DNA of 64,000 nucleotides from JBGTFE01 sp049799955 (GCA_049799955.1 JBARIW010000051.1:124001-188000), one strand, 5' to 3'. Shown: positions 40,948-50,114, counted from the stretch's first letter. The notes: generated by a model not told the origin, from the letters alone. Translations and numbers: made by a program.

Positions 40948-41298
40948 TTAGCCCGGAGGAAAAATAAACGGGCGACCGCCGAGCAGGTGAACGTGAAGGT
41001 GAAAAACGGTTTGCCCGCCGTCGGCGTTTGTGTTGATAACGGTTCGATAGCCGTTTTCGGCAAAACCCTTTTCGCGGGCAATTTCCGCCGCCGTCAAAAG
41101 CAGATGCCCGAGCGTTTCCTTATGATTTTTTTCGGCTTTGTCGAGCGAGTCGAAATGCTCGCGCGGAACAATCAAAACGTGCGTCGGCGCTTGCGGGCTG
41201 ATGTCGCTGAACGCCACGCAAACGTCGTCTTCAAAAACCTTCGCGGACGGAATCGCGCCTGATGCAATTTTGCAAAAAAGACAATTTTCCTGACTCAT
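40948..41298 (-). CDS. HIT family nucleotide hydrolase
   Basis: A 116-residue HIT protein. CLFCKIASGAIPSAKVFEDD is the zinc-containing N-terminus of the HINT branch, HVLIVPREHFDSLDKA is the middle and the histidine triad reads TVFHLHVHLLGGRPF. HINT enzymes hydrolyse nucleoside phosphoramidates and similar AMP-linked compounds. The size is normal. It stands alone between a TPR gene and a hairpin repeat. Confidence 0.93.
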   Translation of the reverse strand: MSQENCLFCKIASGAIPSAKVFEDDVCVAFSDISPQAPTHVLIVPREHFDSLDKAEKNHKETLGHLLLTAAEIAREKGFAENGYRTVINTNADGGQTVFHLHVHLLGGRPFIFPPG

Positions 41299-41384
41299 AA
41301 TGGTATGTTAATTCAAAGTATAAATTTATACCATTATGAAATGCGCGACAAATACGTGCAGAAACACGCACGAAGTAAGGGCGT

Positions 41385-41457
41385 TTGAATTTTTGATTTT
41401 TGATTAGAAGATTTGCCAACAACCAATCCAAAATCCAAAATCTAAAATCTAAAATCA
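41385..41457. repeat. Hairpin of TTTTGATT/AAAATCTAAAATC units
   Basis: TTTGAATTTTTGATTTTTGA plus TTAGAAGATTT faces CCAAAATCCAAAATCTAAAA plus TCTAAAATC. The arms are weaker complements than in other elements, but unit size matches the family at 33098. It lies between the zincin gene and HIT. Confidence 0.65.
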
Positions 41458-42285
41458 CTTAGATTTTCTCTGCGTGTTGATAATCATTTGACGATACGCC
41501 TTAATTTGCGTATCGAGCGTGAGTTTTAGGGTAAACGAAGATTTAGGCGGAACGTAAAGTATCAAAACGCATTTCAAAAAAGCGTTTTCCGCATCTTTCG
41601 GCGTTTGCAAATTTGACTGGCTGATGATGTCGGCAATTTGTTTGCCTTCGCGCAGAGAGCGCGTCCAGCCGTTTGCCTCGTAGGCTTTCCGCACGGCTTC
41701 GATGTCTTTCGGATTCTGATATTCAAGAATCGCGCGGGCGTAGTTTATCGAATCCGCCTGACCGTCTTCTTTTCCTTTATTTCTTTTAGCTTCTCTGGCA
41801 GTATCTCCGGCTAAATCAATCAGTTTATACAAGCCGAATTTTTCCATATCGCTTTTGAAGATTCGATGCTCAATCATGCTTGTCAAATCGTTCGCGTTCG
41901 GCTGTTCGACATCCTGCGCCAAACCTTTCGCCGTTTTAATCGTCGGCGAAAACAGAAAAACCGGATAATTATTCACGCGCAGGCGCAGGTGAAGAAGCTC
42001 GTGCGCGATAACGGCTTCGAGCTTTTGCGGCGTGTCTTCGAGCGTCGCGTCAACCTGAATAATCGCCAAGCCCTGCTCGCTGATATAGCTCGAACCGAGA
42101 AAAAAATCCTTTTGTTCGATAAATTCCGCGTAAATCTTTTTTCCGGTTTTCTTTTCGATTTCATTAACGATTGCCTGAACTTCGGGACGCAGCTTGATGC
42201 CGAGAAACAAATCTCTCGATTGCGCGAAAATGTTTCCGCCGAGAAGCAAAATTGTAAAGATTATCGTTAAATGGTTAAGTTTCAT
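41455..42285 (-). CDS. Secreted zincin-like protein
   Basis: A 276-residue protein with a signal peptide (MKLNHLTIIFTILLLGGNIF, cleaved near AQ) and a zinc-binding AVIAHELLHLRLRVNNYP (HELLH). A second acidic helix, SMIEHRIFKSDMEKFG, could supply a third ligand. The N-terminal part EVQAIVNEIEKKTGKKIYAE resembles secreted zincins of unknown substrate. It overlaps no gene but follows the zinc-ribbon/beta-propeller gene by 9 bp, so both are one unit. Activity is inferred from the motif. Confidence 0.7.
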   Translation of the reverse strand: MKLNHLTIIFTILLLGGNIFAQSRDLFLGIKLRPEVQAIVNEIEKKTGKKIYAEFIEQKDFFLGSSYISEQGLAIIQVDATLEDTPQKLEAVIAHELLHLRLRVNNYPVFLFSPTIKTAKGLAQDVEQPNANDLTSMIEHRIFKSDMEKFGLYKLIDLAGDTAREAKRNKGKEDGQADSINYARAILEYQNPKDIEAVRKAYEANGWTRSLREGKQIADIISQSNLQTPKDAENAFLKCVLILYVPPKSSFTLKLTLDTQIKAYRQMIINTQRKSK

Positions 42286-42294
42286 CGCAGTTTA

Positions 42295-43482
42295 TTATTT
42301 ACCGAAATCGACCGGCTTCAATTTTTGAATCGTTTCGCCGTTAATTATGTAAAGACGGTTTTCCTTGTCAATCGCCATCGACCGCGGCGAAAAACCTTCG
42401 ATAGGAATTTTTTTCAGCTCGGTGCCCGTATCGGAAAAGACGACGATTGAAACTTTATTCGCCATATTGTTATCGAGAATGTAGATGCGGCTTTGATTAT
42501 CGACAAGAATTGCCGAAGGCATATGCACAGCCGCAAATTTATTGACGAATTTGCCCTGCGGCGTAAAGTGAAACGTCATCAAATCTTCTTCATTATAATT
42601 AAAGCTGCCGTAAATATCGCCAATCGCGTAAACCGTGTAAATATCGCCTTTGCCGTCAACCGCGATTCTGATTCCTTGCGTCGGAATCTCCGTTTCGGCG
42701 GCTTTGGTGTGAATCGAGGGAAATCTGCGAACGACCGTTCTGCCCTTTGTCTGCACAATATCCTCATTTTTTCCGTTCTCAGAGACATACATCATTCCGC
42801 CGTCGTCGCGCAGGATAAAATCGTCGATATAATGTTTTTTACTGTCGGACAAAACATATTTCTGCTCGCCGGTCGAGGCGTTATAGACGACGATTTCGCC
42901 GCCGATTAAAACATAAATATTGCCGTCTGCATCGGCAACGAGCTTGTCAATCCTTTCGTTTTTCTCGCCTTTTACATTCCAGAGATTTAAAAACTTTCCG
43001 GTAGCGTCAAAGCGCTGAACGCGCAGAGTTTTGTCCGAAACGTAAATATTCCCGCTTGCATCAACCGTAATTTCACCCGGACTGTCAAACAATCCCGCGC
43101 TCGTTCCTTCAGCGCCGAATTCGAAATCCACGTTTGTTTCTTTTTTCGGAGCCGGCGTCGGAGTCGGAGTAGTATAACCGCCCGATTTGTAAGTATAAGG
43201 ATTTGTCTGACGTTTTTTTACCGACGAGACAACAAGGATAAAAATCACAAGAACGACCGAGCAGCCGACAATTATCGTTATGACTTTCGGCAGAATTGAA
43301 GTGTCCGGATAATTATTATAGGCGGGCGTGTAATCGACAGGCGTATAATCGACGACCGGCGCGGGCTTTTCCTCGCGCGGAATTATGACTTTCGCGCCGC
43401 AATAATCGCATTCGACAATCGCTTGACGCTCGGAAACTTTGCTAATCAGACTTCCGCATTGCGGACAGGTTACAGCTTTCAT
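42295..43482 (-). CDS. Zinc-ribbon membrane protein with NHL-type beta-propeller
   Basis: A 395-residue protein: zinc ribbon at the start (VTCPQCGSLISKVSERQ, ECDYCGAKV), transmembrane helix ~65-88 (VITIIVGCSVVLVIFILVVS), Pro/Thr linker, then a six-bladed propeller of NHL repeats: PGEITVDASGNIYVSDKTLR, DKLVADADGNIYVLIGG, GIRIAVDGKGDIYTV, AILVDNQSRIYILDNN and SMAIDKENRLYIINGE. The propeller would be outside the membrane. Shares its layout with the gene at 28439. It probably forms a unit with the zincin. Binding partner unknown. Confidence 0.75.
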   Translation of the reverse strand: MKAVTCPQCGSLISKVSERQAIVECDYCGAKVIIPREEKPAPVVDYTPVDYTPAYNNYPDTSILPKVITIIVGCSVVLVIFILVVSSVKKRQTNPYTYKSGGYTTPTPTPAPKKETNVDFEFGAEGTSAGLFDSPGEITVDASGNIYVSDKTLRVQRFDATGKFLNLWNVKGEKNERIDKLVADADGNIYVLIGGEIVVYNASTGEQKYVLSDSKKHYIDDFILRDDGGMMYVSENGKNEDIVQTKGRTVVRRFPSIHTKAAETEIPTQGIRIAVDGKGDIYTVYAIGDIYGSFNYNEEDLMTFHFTPQGKFVNKFAAVHMPSAILVDNQSRIYILDNNMANKVSIVVFSDTGTELKKIPIEGFSPRSMAIDKENRLYIINGETIQKLKPVDFGK

Positions 43483-43551
43483 AAATTAAATTTAAAGTTG
43501 TCTTTGCCGGACACAAAAGTTTTGACGAGCTTAAACTAATCCTTTTGCCTG

Positions 43552-43592
43552 TAAAAAAACAAAAGTCTCGATTCCCGTGAGAAATCGAGACT
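43552..43592 (-). terminator. Intrinsic terminator after murA
   Basis: AGTCTCGATT and AATCGAGACT form the stem on the minus strand with loop TCTCACGGG, followed by TTTGTTTTTTT. It lies 55 bp beyond the murA stop. Confidence 0.8.
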
Positions 43593-43599
43593 GAAATTC

Positions 43600-43645
43600 G
43601 ACATTTGCCAATTTTTACTTTTGCCTTTTTACTTTTGCCTTTTTA
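43600..43645. repeat. Tandem TTTTTACTTTTGCC units
   Basis: CAATTTTTACTTTTGCC, then TTTTTACTTTTGCC and TTTTTACTTATT form two to three units next to the murA stop. No opposite arm is visible, so it is either half of a decayed hairpin element or an independent tandem repeat. Confidence 0.6.
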
Positions 43646-43646
43646 C

Positions 43647-44942
43647 TTATTTCTCTTCCGCCGCCATCGCCAGATTATCTGTAATTCGTTCAATATCTGC
43701 GCCGACCGAGCGAAGCTTTTGAACAATCGTTTCGTAGCCGCGGTCGATGTGATAAACGCGGTCAATCAAAGTTTCGCCCGTCGCGCACAAAGCGGCAAGA
43801 ACGAGCGACGCCGAAGCGCGCAAATCCGAAGCCTGAACCGGCGCGCCCATCAAGTTTGTTTTCCCGCGAACGACTGCCGTATTGCCCGAAAAACTGATGT
43901 TCGCGCCCATCCTGATAAGCTCGGAAGCGTGCATAAAACGATTTTCGAAAATCGTCTCTTTAATCGTCGAATCGCCTTCTGCCTGCGTCATCAGAGACAT
44001 ATACTGCGCCTGCATATCGGTCGGAAAATCCGGGTGCGGCTCGGTCGTAACGTCTTTTGCCTGCAAGCCTTTATCGCAGCATTTTACGAGCAGGGAACTC
44101 GGATTTAACTCTTCGATTTCAACGCCTGTTTCGCGCAGCTTTTCGATTACCGCTTTAAGATGATTCGGCTCGCATCTCGTAATTTCAAGCTCGCCATTCG
44201 TTATTGCCGCCGCGACGATAAAAGTTCCGGTTTCGATGCGGTCGGGAATAATCGTGTGTTCCGCGCCGCCGAGCGCTTCGACGCCTTTTATCTCAATCGT
44301 ATCCGTTCCAGCGCCTTTGATTCGCGCGCCCATTTTATTTAAAAGCTCGGCTAAATCTTCGATTTCCGGCTCGCGGGCGGCATTGTAAATCGTCGTTTTG
44401 CCTTTTGCCAAAACCGCCGCCATCATCACGTTTTCCGTTCCTGTAACAGTAACTTTTTCAAACGAAACATCCGCGCCGCGAAGTCTTCCTTTCGGCGCGC
44501 GGGCGACGACATCGCCCGATTCCAGAGAAACGACCGCGCCGAGTTTTTCAAAAGCGCGCAGATGAAGGTCAATCGGTCTGGTTCCAATGGCGCAGCCGCC
44601 GGGAAGCGAAACTTTCGCCTGTCCGAAACGCGCCAGAAGCGGTCCGAGCGCCAGAACGCTTGCGCGCATCGTTTTAACAAGCTCATACGGAGCTTCAAAA
44701 GTCTCGATATTTCGTGCCGTAATTTTATGCGTCCGAAGCTCGGGCGTCAGAGCCGTCGCGCCCAAATCTTCCAGCAGGCGACGCTGCGTAATCAAATCTT
44801 TAACATACGGAACGTTATGCAGAGTAACGGTTTCCGCCGTCAAAAGCGTCGCCGCCAGACACGGCAAAGCGGAATTCTTCGCGCCGCTTATCTCGATTTT
44901 TCCCTTTAGCGGCTTTCCGCCGCGAATTAAAAATTTATCCAT
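43647..44942 (-). CDS. murA: UDP-N-acetylglucosamine 1-carboxyvinyltransferase
   Basis: A 431-residue MurA, which starts peptidoglycan synthesis by adding enolpyruvate to UDP-GlcNAc. Seen: KIEISGAKNSALPCLAATLL at the start, the active Cys in VSLPGGCAIGTRPIDLHLRA (fosfomycin target), IPDRIETGTFIVAAAITNGE, and HPDFPTDMQAQYMSLMTQAE. The domain repeats are complete. It ends in an intrinsic terminator. No other mur gene is adjacent. Upstream is a lipoprotein in the divergent direction. Confidence 0.95.
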   Translation of the reverse strand: MDKFLIRGGKPLKGKIEISGAKNSALPCLAATLLTAETVTLHNVPYVKDLITQRRLLEDLGATALTPELRTHKITARNIETFEAPYELVKTMRASVLALGPLLARFGQAKVSLPGGCAIGTRPIDLHLRAFEKLGAVVSLESGDVVARAPKGRLRGADVSFEKVTVTGTENVMMAAVLAKGKTTIYNAAREPEIEDLAELLNKMGARIKGAGTDTIEIKGVEALGGAEHTIIPDRIETGTFIVAAAITNGELEITRCEPNHLKAVIEKLRETGVEIEELNPSSLLVKCCDKGLQAKDVTTEPHPDFPTDMQAQYMSLMTQAEGDSTIKETIFENRFMHASELIRMGANISFSGNTAVVRGKTNLMGAPVQASDLRASASLVLAALCATGETLIDRVYHIDRGYETIVQKLRSVGADIERITDNLAMAAEEK

Positions 44943-45160
44943 TCAATTAATTAACAACAATTTATTCTTATGCAAAGCAGAAGCAAATCTTATCACGAGA
45001 TTAATTATTTTAAAACTTCAACTTACCGCCGTTTAATTTTCGCATTTTTTTCGACTAATTTTTGATACTTTTTTTATCTTCTTTGCGCGTTTTAAGTTAG
45101 GAGAAATATTCAATCTCCGAAATACCCCCGACAAATTTACAAATTCAAAGAAAATAGACG

Positions 45161-45580
45161 ATGAAAAATATTAATTTAAACTTCCTGCTTATTCTTACTC
45201 TGCTTCTCGGAATAAGTCTCGCGTGCAGCAATTCCGGCGCTAAAGAAACCGGCGCACAAAAACTGCAAACGTATTCGGTCAGGGGCTTGAAATTTTCGTA
45301 TTACAAAATTCCCGCAAATCTGAAAAGAGAAGATTTAATCAAAACGGCGCAGGAAGTTCACGACGGAGAGCCGGAAGCGCAGTTGATTCTGGTCGATGAC
45401 GACGCGCAAATTTCCGAATATATCAACTACGCGCAGGCTTTCAGCCGAAACGATTTCGACGCGAAGCTGCCGAAAGAATGGGCGGACAAACACGTTGTCG
45501 CCAACGCGCAGAAGCTCGTCAGCGGCAAATGGCAGCTTTGCGAAGGCTACGGTTACAGGGAAATTGCTGATTTAAAGTAG
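45161..45580 (+). CDS. Lipoprotein of unknown function
   Basis: A 139-residue protein with a clear lipobox: signal MKNINLNFLLILTLLLGISL, then AC. The mature part has VRGLKFSYYKIPANLKREDL and a long stretch to LVSGKWQLCEGYGYREIAD. A single other Cys is near the end. No family recognised. It is 41 bp ahead of the RNB nuclease gene on the same strand, so they may be cotranscribed. Confidence 0.65.
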   Translation: MKNINLNFLLILTLLLGISLACSNSGAKETGAQKLQTYSVRGLKFSYYKIPANLKREDLIKTAQEVHDGEPEAQLILVDDDAQISEYINYAQAFSRNDFDAKLPKEWADKHVVANAQKLVSGKWQLCEGYGYREIADLK

Positions 45581-45621
45581 CGTCAGTGAAATTTAGCGTT
45601 GATTCGTAGATAATATTTCAG

Positions 45622-47112
45622 ATGAATCAACTTACAACCGCAAAACTCGGCGCGCTGGCGCGAAAGACTCTGATTGAAGAAGATTTTCTGGCGGAAATGC
45701 CGCCGGAAGTCGTCGAAGAGGCGAGGGAAATCGACGAAAATAAAATTCTTTCTGCGTTCGATGTCAAAGATTTACGCTCGCTTCAATGGTCTTCGATTGA
45801 TAATAAAACGTCGCGCGACCTCGACCAGGTTGAATACGCGGAAAGTCTGGCAAACGGAGACATTCGCCTGCTCATCGGAATCGCGGATGTCGATGCGTTT
45901 GTCCCGAAAAATTCGACAATCGATAATTTTGCCGCTCAAAACACGACTTCCGTTTACGCCGGCAACGTCGTTTTCCCGATGCTGCCCGAGCGTCTTTCGA
46001 CCGATTTGACCTCTTTGCTCGAAGGCTTCGACCGTCTTGCAGTTGTTACGGAAATGTCTGTCGGCGCGGACGGAAATATAAAATCAAGCGAAGTTTACCG
46101 CGCTTTGATTCACAATTACGCCAAATTGTCTTACGAAGAAATCGGCGCGTGGCTCGACGGAAAAACGGCAACGCCCGAAGCTGTCGCAAAAGTAGAAGGC
46201 TTGGAAGAGCAGATACGCATTCAGCAAAAAGCCGCCGCGCACTTGCAGGAACTGAGAAAACAAAACGGCGCGCTGGAATTTGAAAGCATCGAATCCGCGC
46301 CCGAAGTTTCCGGCGAATTTATTACCGGAATCGAAATCGTGCATTCAAACGCGGCGCGTAAAATAATCGAAAATTTTATGATTGCGGCAAATGTCGAGAT
46401 GGCTGAATTTCTCGAAAAGCGAAACGTCGCATCGCTTCGCCGCATCGTGAAAACGCCCGAAAGATGGAGCAAAATTGTCGATATTGCTGCGGATTTCGGC
46501 GAAAATCTGCCCGGCGCGCCCGATTCGAAATCGCTGGCGGATTTTCTCGCGCGGCGTAAAGCGGCTGACCCGCTTCATTATCCTGACCTTTCGCTTTCCA
46601 TCATCAAGCTCATCGGTTCGGGCGATTACATCGTGCAGGAAGCGGGCGCGGAAACCGGCGGGCATTTCGGCTTGGCGGTGCGCGATTACACGCACTCGAC
46701 CGCGCCGAATCGCCGTTATTCCGATTTAATCGTGCAGAGACTTGTAAAATCGGCGCTGGAAAACAAACCTTCGCCCTACGCTTTGGAGGAATTGGAAGCG
46801 ATTGCCGAACACTGCAACGAGCGCGAAAGCGCGGCGAAAAAAGTCGAGCGAAAAGTGCGTAAAATAATCGCCGCAAGCGTGATGGCGGCGCATATCAATG
46901 AAGATTTTGAAGCAATCGTTACCGGCAAAACTCAAGGCGGAACATTTGCGCGAATTTTGCGCCCGCCGGTTGACGGTCGCATCGTCGAAGGCGAAGAAAA
47001 TACGGAGGTCGGCGACAAAGTGCGTGTTCGCCTGCTCGCCGCTAATTCTGAGAATGGCTTTATCGACTTTGGTGTAAAAAAACAGGCAGAAGACAGCGGC
47101 AGTAAGCTGTAA
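45622..47112 (+). CDS. RNB-domain exoribonuclease (RNase II/R family)
   Basis: A 496-residue 3'-5' exoribonuclease. The RNB domain starts with LQWSSIDNKTSRDLDQVEYA, the catalytic Asp cluster, though the last Asp of the usual DxDD is Gln here. Further FPMLPERLSTDLTSLLEGFD, HSNAARKIIENFMIAANVEM and HSTAPNRRYSDLIVQRLVKS are standard. A short S1-like C-terminus follows (VTGKTQGGTFARILRPPVDG). Compared with RNase R it lacks the N-terminal cold-shock domains. It probably degrades RNA in the cytoplasm; the altered Asp makes activity less certain. Confidence 0.88.
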   Translation: MNQLTTAKLGALARKTLIEEDFLAEMPPEVVEEAREIDENKILSAFDVKDLRSLQWSSIDNKTSRDLDQVEYAESLANGDIRLLIGIADVDAFVPKNSTIDNFAAQNTTSVYAGNVVFPMLPERLSTDLTSLLEGFDRLAVVTEMSVGADGNIKSSEVYRALIHNYAKLSYEEIGAWLDGKTATPEAVAKVEGLEEQIRIQQKAAAHLQELRKQNGALEFESIESAPEVSGEFITGIEIVHSNAARKIIENFMIAANVEMAEFLEKRNVASLRRIVKTPERWSKIVDIAADFGENLPGAPDSKSLADFLARRKAADPLHYPDLSLSIIKLIGSGDYIVQEAGAETGGHFGLAVRDYTHSTAPNRRYSDLIVQRLVKSALENKPSPYALEELEAIAEHCNERESAAKKVERKVRKIIAASVMAAHINEDFEAIVTGKTQGGTFARILRPPVDGRIVEGEENTEVGDKVRVRLLAANSENGFIDFGVKKQAEDSGSKL

Positions 47113-47124
47113 AAATTTTAGTGC

Positions 47125-47586
47125 CTACTTCTTCAATATCGGTTCAAGATTGCGCGTCGTGTCTTCGGTAACAATCGGCGGAAGTGTCGATTCGTTCAGC
47201 GCAGCGCGTGCTGAAGATGCGGCGGGCATTTCGACTAATTTTTGTGCCTCGGCTTGTTTTATCTGATGATTGTTCGCTTTTTTATTCATCGCGCCGCTCC
47301 GTTTGAGCAGAAGCGATATAAAAGCAACGTCGGCTATCAGAAGCATAAAAAAGCTCAGAAACGTTACAATCATAATCACGTCGGTATCAAAACCGATGAC
47401 GTTTTTCATTACCGCCATCAAGCCGATAATAACGCCGATGCCGCCGATGGTAACGCCGACAATCGCCCAGATAAACGACTCAATCTCCGTCGCGGACTGT
47501 TTGATTCCGCCAATTAATTCTTTCCCGCACCGATTGCAAAAATTTAAGTCCGGCGAAACCTCTGCGCCGCAAGCTGAACAAAACAT
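47125..47586 (-). CDS. Zinc-ribbon protein with two transmembrane helices
   Basis: A 153-residue protein. MFCSACGAEVSPDLNFCNRC is a zinc ribbon with two CxxC pairs. Two helices follow: AIVGVTIGGIGVIIGLMAV and IMIVTFLSFFMLLIADVAF. The C-terminal 60 residues are polar. AAGGAGG lies 13 nt ahead. Related by layout to 28439 and 42295. Function unknown. Confidence 0.6.
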   Translation of the reverse strand: MFCSACGAEVSPDLNFCNRCGKELIGGIKQSATEIESFIWAIVGVTIGGIGVIIGLMAVMKNVIGFDTDVIMIVTFLSFFMLLIADVAFISLLLKRSGAMNKKANNHQIKQAEAQKLVEMPAASSARAALNESTLPPIVTEDTTRNLEPILKK

Positions 47587-47624
47587 ATTTTTATATTTTC
47601 GCCTCCTTCAGCCAATACGATACC

Positions 47625-48203
47625 TTAAATCGCAAAGTTCGTAAAAGCATTGCTCTTTTCCACGCGCGAATTTTTCTTTCGGCTCTCAAAAATCAGCCAG
47701 ACGAACGGCAGCAGAAAAGCAAGCTTCAGGATTGGCGCTTCCGCATTTAACGAAGTGCCGAGATAAGCTAGATAAAAACCGTAAGCTTCGACGCAAACGA
47801 CGATTGACATAACGACAAAACCTAAAATCCGCGTCTTTCCACAACTGTCAAACAGCAACAGCGCGACAAACCAGAGTAAAAGAACATCGACCAGACGCGC
47901 TTCGAGCCATTGTCCCAACACCTGAAAGGCGAAATAAGTGAGCGAATCGTTTTGTATCAAGGGGCTAACGCCCTGCAACAGGAAAAGCAAGGCTAAAGCG
48001 CCCGCAGACACGCTGCCGGTCCAATTTATCCATCCCGGTATATTAAAATCGAAAACCGAAAACGAAACGAGCGCAAAACTGACCGCGCACACAAAATGAA
48101 CTATTATCTCGGCTTCGACGCCGAAAATTATCTGACACAGCACAGCGGCAGGAAATGCTGACAGGAAAACGATAGCGGCTAAAAACCCTCGCAGTGATTT
48201 CAT
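47625..48203 (-). CDS. Membrane protein of about six helices
   Basis: A 192-residue hydrophobic protein. Helices are visible at FLAAIVFLSAFPAAVLCQII, HFVCAVSFALVSFSVFDF, GSVSAGALALLFLLQGV, VDVLLLWFVALLLF, LGFVVMSIVVCVEAYGFYLA and LKLAFLLPFVWLIF. The C-terminal tail (ESRKKNSRVEKSNAF) is basic and cytosolic. No family recognised. It lies 38 bp upstream of the zinc-ribbon gene on the same strand. Confidence 0.6.
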   Translation of the reverse strand: MKSLRGFLAAIVFLSAFPAAVLCQIIFGVEAEIIVHFVCAVSFALVSFSVFDFNIPGWINWTGSVSAGALALLFLLQGVSPLIQNDSLTYFAFQVLGQWLEARLVDVLLLWFVALLLFDSCGKTRILGFVVMSIVVCVEAYGFYLAYLGTSLNAEAPILKLAFLLPFVWLIFESRKKNSRVEKSNAFTNFAI

Positions 48204-48338
48204 TTTAATTAAATATAAATCCGCATGCTATCGGAAAATTATAAAATGTTACTCATATTAAGAAAAGAAATATAAGATTTAATCATGGAATTTCGTGTTA
48301 ACTGCTCTGTTTGTAATAAAGAACACATTGCAGACCTG

Positions 48339-48917
48339 TTATTTCCTTGACGGTTTGAGTTTTTCCATGACGGCGGGCGGATTTTTGCCGTGGTCGTCGA
48401 ACATCAGCTTTTCGTTGATGCAGATGGTCTGCGACGGAATGATGTCGCCGTTTGCGTCATAGCATAATTGCAAAACCCAGCCGAAAACTGCCGGATTCCA
48501 TTTTCCGACGGGGAAATTTGATGACGGCGGAAGCTTTGTCCCGTCTGCGCCGAGTGCCTTTGCGAAATCGAGAATCTCGCCGTGATGCCAGCAGATGAGT
48601 ATGCTGCTATTGTCGTAATTTGGGTCGCTCAAAATTTCGGGCGCGTATTTGCCGTACTCTTTATCTTTGTAAGGCATTTCAATCGTCAGATTCAACGCCT
48701 TTGCCAGAGGCTCAATCGTGAGGCGCGGGCGATGGCTCACGTTTGAATCTTTCGCCGCGATTATGTAATCGAGACTGATAACTTTTGAATTAATCTCGTA
48801 GTTTTGAAAATAAATCGAATAAGCCTGCGCGCGCTCCTCTCCGGCGACCGAAAGCTTATCGCCTTTGGCGGGCTTTTCGCCGTGTCGAACCATCAAAATA
48901 TTTGCGTTTTTGGGCAT
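48339..48917 (-). CDS. Histidine phosphatase superfamily protein
   Basis: A 192-residue histidine phosphatase (branch 1-like). The RHG motif ILMVRHGEKP contains the phosphorylated His, and the C-terminal His is in ILICWHHGEILDFAKALG. TIEPLAKALNLTIEMPYKDK lies between. AGGAGGT lies 5-6 nt before the ATG. It would act on a small phosphate ester or phosphoprotein; the substrate is unknown. Confidence 0.8.
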   Translation of the reverse strand: MPKNANILMVRHGEKPAKGDKLSVAGEERAQAYSIYFQNYEINSKVISLDYIIAAKDSNVSHRPRLTIEPLAKALNLTIEMPYKDKEYGKYAPEILSDPNYDNSSILICWHHGEILDFAKALGADGTKLPPSSNFPVGKWNPAVFGWVLQLCYDANGDIIPSQTICINEKLMFDDHGKNPPAVMEKLKPSRK

Positions 48918-49025
48918 TACGACCTCCTGTTTTGTTTTTATAAAATTCTTTCAATAAAACCGATTTGAATCAACGTATCCGCTTAATCACCATCCTGCGC
49001 GTGTATTCGTCTGAATTTTCGTTTG

Positions 49026-49682
49026 TCATTTTTTAGCGGTTACCGTGCCCGATGCGAGAAACATGCAGCCGAAGAAATAATCTTTTTCGACCTTGATGTT
49101 TTCGACACGCTTCGACAATATTTTCAAAGGCTCGCGGTCGGGGATTGGAGTCGTCGGGAAGGAGAGCCTGGAGAGTATCTTTCGTAAAACGGGATTTAAG
49201 ATGACGCCCAAACGGCTGTTTGAAGTTTTTCCGCCGAAGACGACAACGCGGGCGTTATCGCTCAAATACGGAAAAATGTTCGCCAGAGCGTCTTCCGAAG
49301 CATAGACATCGGGCGCTGCCATCATCAGCAGAGCGTCAAATTTACCGGTCAAAACGGCGGTTTGCGCGGGTTCTTCGATTACACGAACATTTTTCCACCC
49401 GTTTTTTTCGATTCGTTTTCTCGCGTTAATCGCAAATTCCGGGCTGATTTCGATACCGACAACTTCGCCGGTCGAGCCGACTGCTTGAACGAGCGTCGGA
49501 AAGCTCGCGCCCGAACCGCAGCCCGCGTCCAGAACACGGTCGCCCGGTTTCAGTTTAAGCAGCTCGACCGCTTTTCGCCGCAGAGATTTGACGAAGAAAA
49601 AGTCGAAATTAGGAAACGGTCTGGTCAGCGGACCAAAAATTCTAACGTATGGCGGCGTAATGTCGCTGATTTTTTCCTTCAT
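49026..49682 (-). CDS. Class I SAM-dependent methyltransferase
   Basis: A 218-residue methyltransferase. Motif I is DRVLDAGCGSGASFPTLVQA, followed by GEVVGIEISPEFAINARKRI, the acidic adenosine-binding loop, and FDALLMMAAPDVYASEDALA. The C-terminal region (LSKRVENIKVEKDYFFGCMF) is typical of arsenite/quinone methyltransferase-like enzymes but gives no exact substrate. AAAGGAG lies ahead of the ATG. The DoxX-like and coiled-coil genes lie immediately upstream, forming a small unit. Confidence 0.8.
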   Translation of the reverse strand: MKEKISDITPPYVRIFGPLTRPFPNFDFFFVKSLRRKAVELLKLKPGDRVLDAGCGSGASFPTLVQAVGSTGEVVGIEISPEFAINARKRIEKNGWKNVRVIEEPAQTAVLTGKFDALLMMAAPDVYASEDALANIFPYLSDNARVVVFGGKTSNSRLGVILNPVLRKILSRLSFPTTPIPDREPLKILSKRVENIKVEKDYFFGCMFLASGTVTAKK

Positions 49683-49714
49683 TCAAATACTCCTTTATAA
49701 AATTGTCCGGCGCT

Positions 49715-50107
49715 TTATCTTCGCAAAGGAATGAGCGCGCGCAAGCGTTCATCACGCAGAAAAAGTCCGCCCCACAACAATACGCCGAATATGACCGGAA
49801 ACAAAATAGTAAAAAGCGTGTCGCCGACACGCACGTGCGTGGCAACCGCGCCGCCGAGATAACCTGTCAGTAGAATCGCGCCGAGAATGGAGGTGCACGG
49901 AATCAGGTAAAGAATCGTACAGACGAGCAGAACGATGCCGAGACCGACGATAACCGTTTCGGGATAGCCGAGCTTGACGGTCGCCTCGACGACGGGCGCG
50001 GGCTTAAACAATTTTGCCGCGCCATCGAGAAGCAAAAATAATACAGGCATCGCGCTGATGATGCGTCCCGCCCAGAGCATCTTTTTCGATTGTGTTTCAG
50101 ACTCCAT
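49715..50107 (-). CDS. DoxX-like family membrane protein
   Basis: A 130-residue protein with four transmembrane helices: IISAMPVLFLLLDGAAKLF, VGLGIVLLVCTILYLIP, ILGAILLTGYLGGAVATHV and FPVIFGVLLWGGLFL. GAAKLFKPAPVVEATVKLGY and CTSILGAILLTGYLGGAVAT fit the DoxX-like group. These proteins are thought to take part in redox or quinone-linked membrane functions. It is 7 bp downstream of a 57-aa coiled-coil gene and 32 bp upstream of the methyltransferase gene. Confidence 0.82.
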   Translation of the reverse strand: MESETQSKKMLWAGRIISAMPVLFLLLDGAAKLFKPAPVVEATVKLGYPETVIVGLGIVLLVCTILYLIPCTSILGAILLTGYLGGAVATHVRVGDTLFTILFPVIFGVLLWGGLFLRDERLRALIPLRR

Positions 50108-50114
50108 AAATTTA

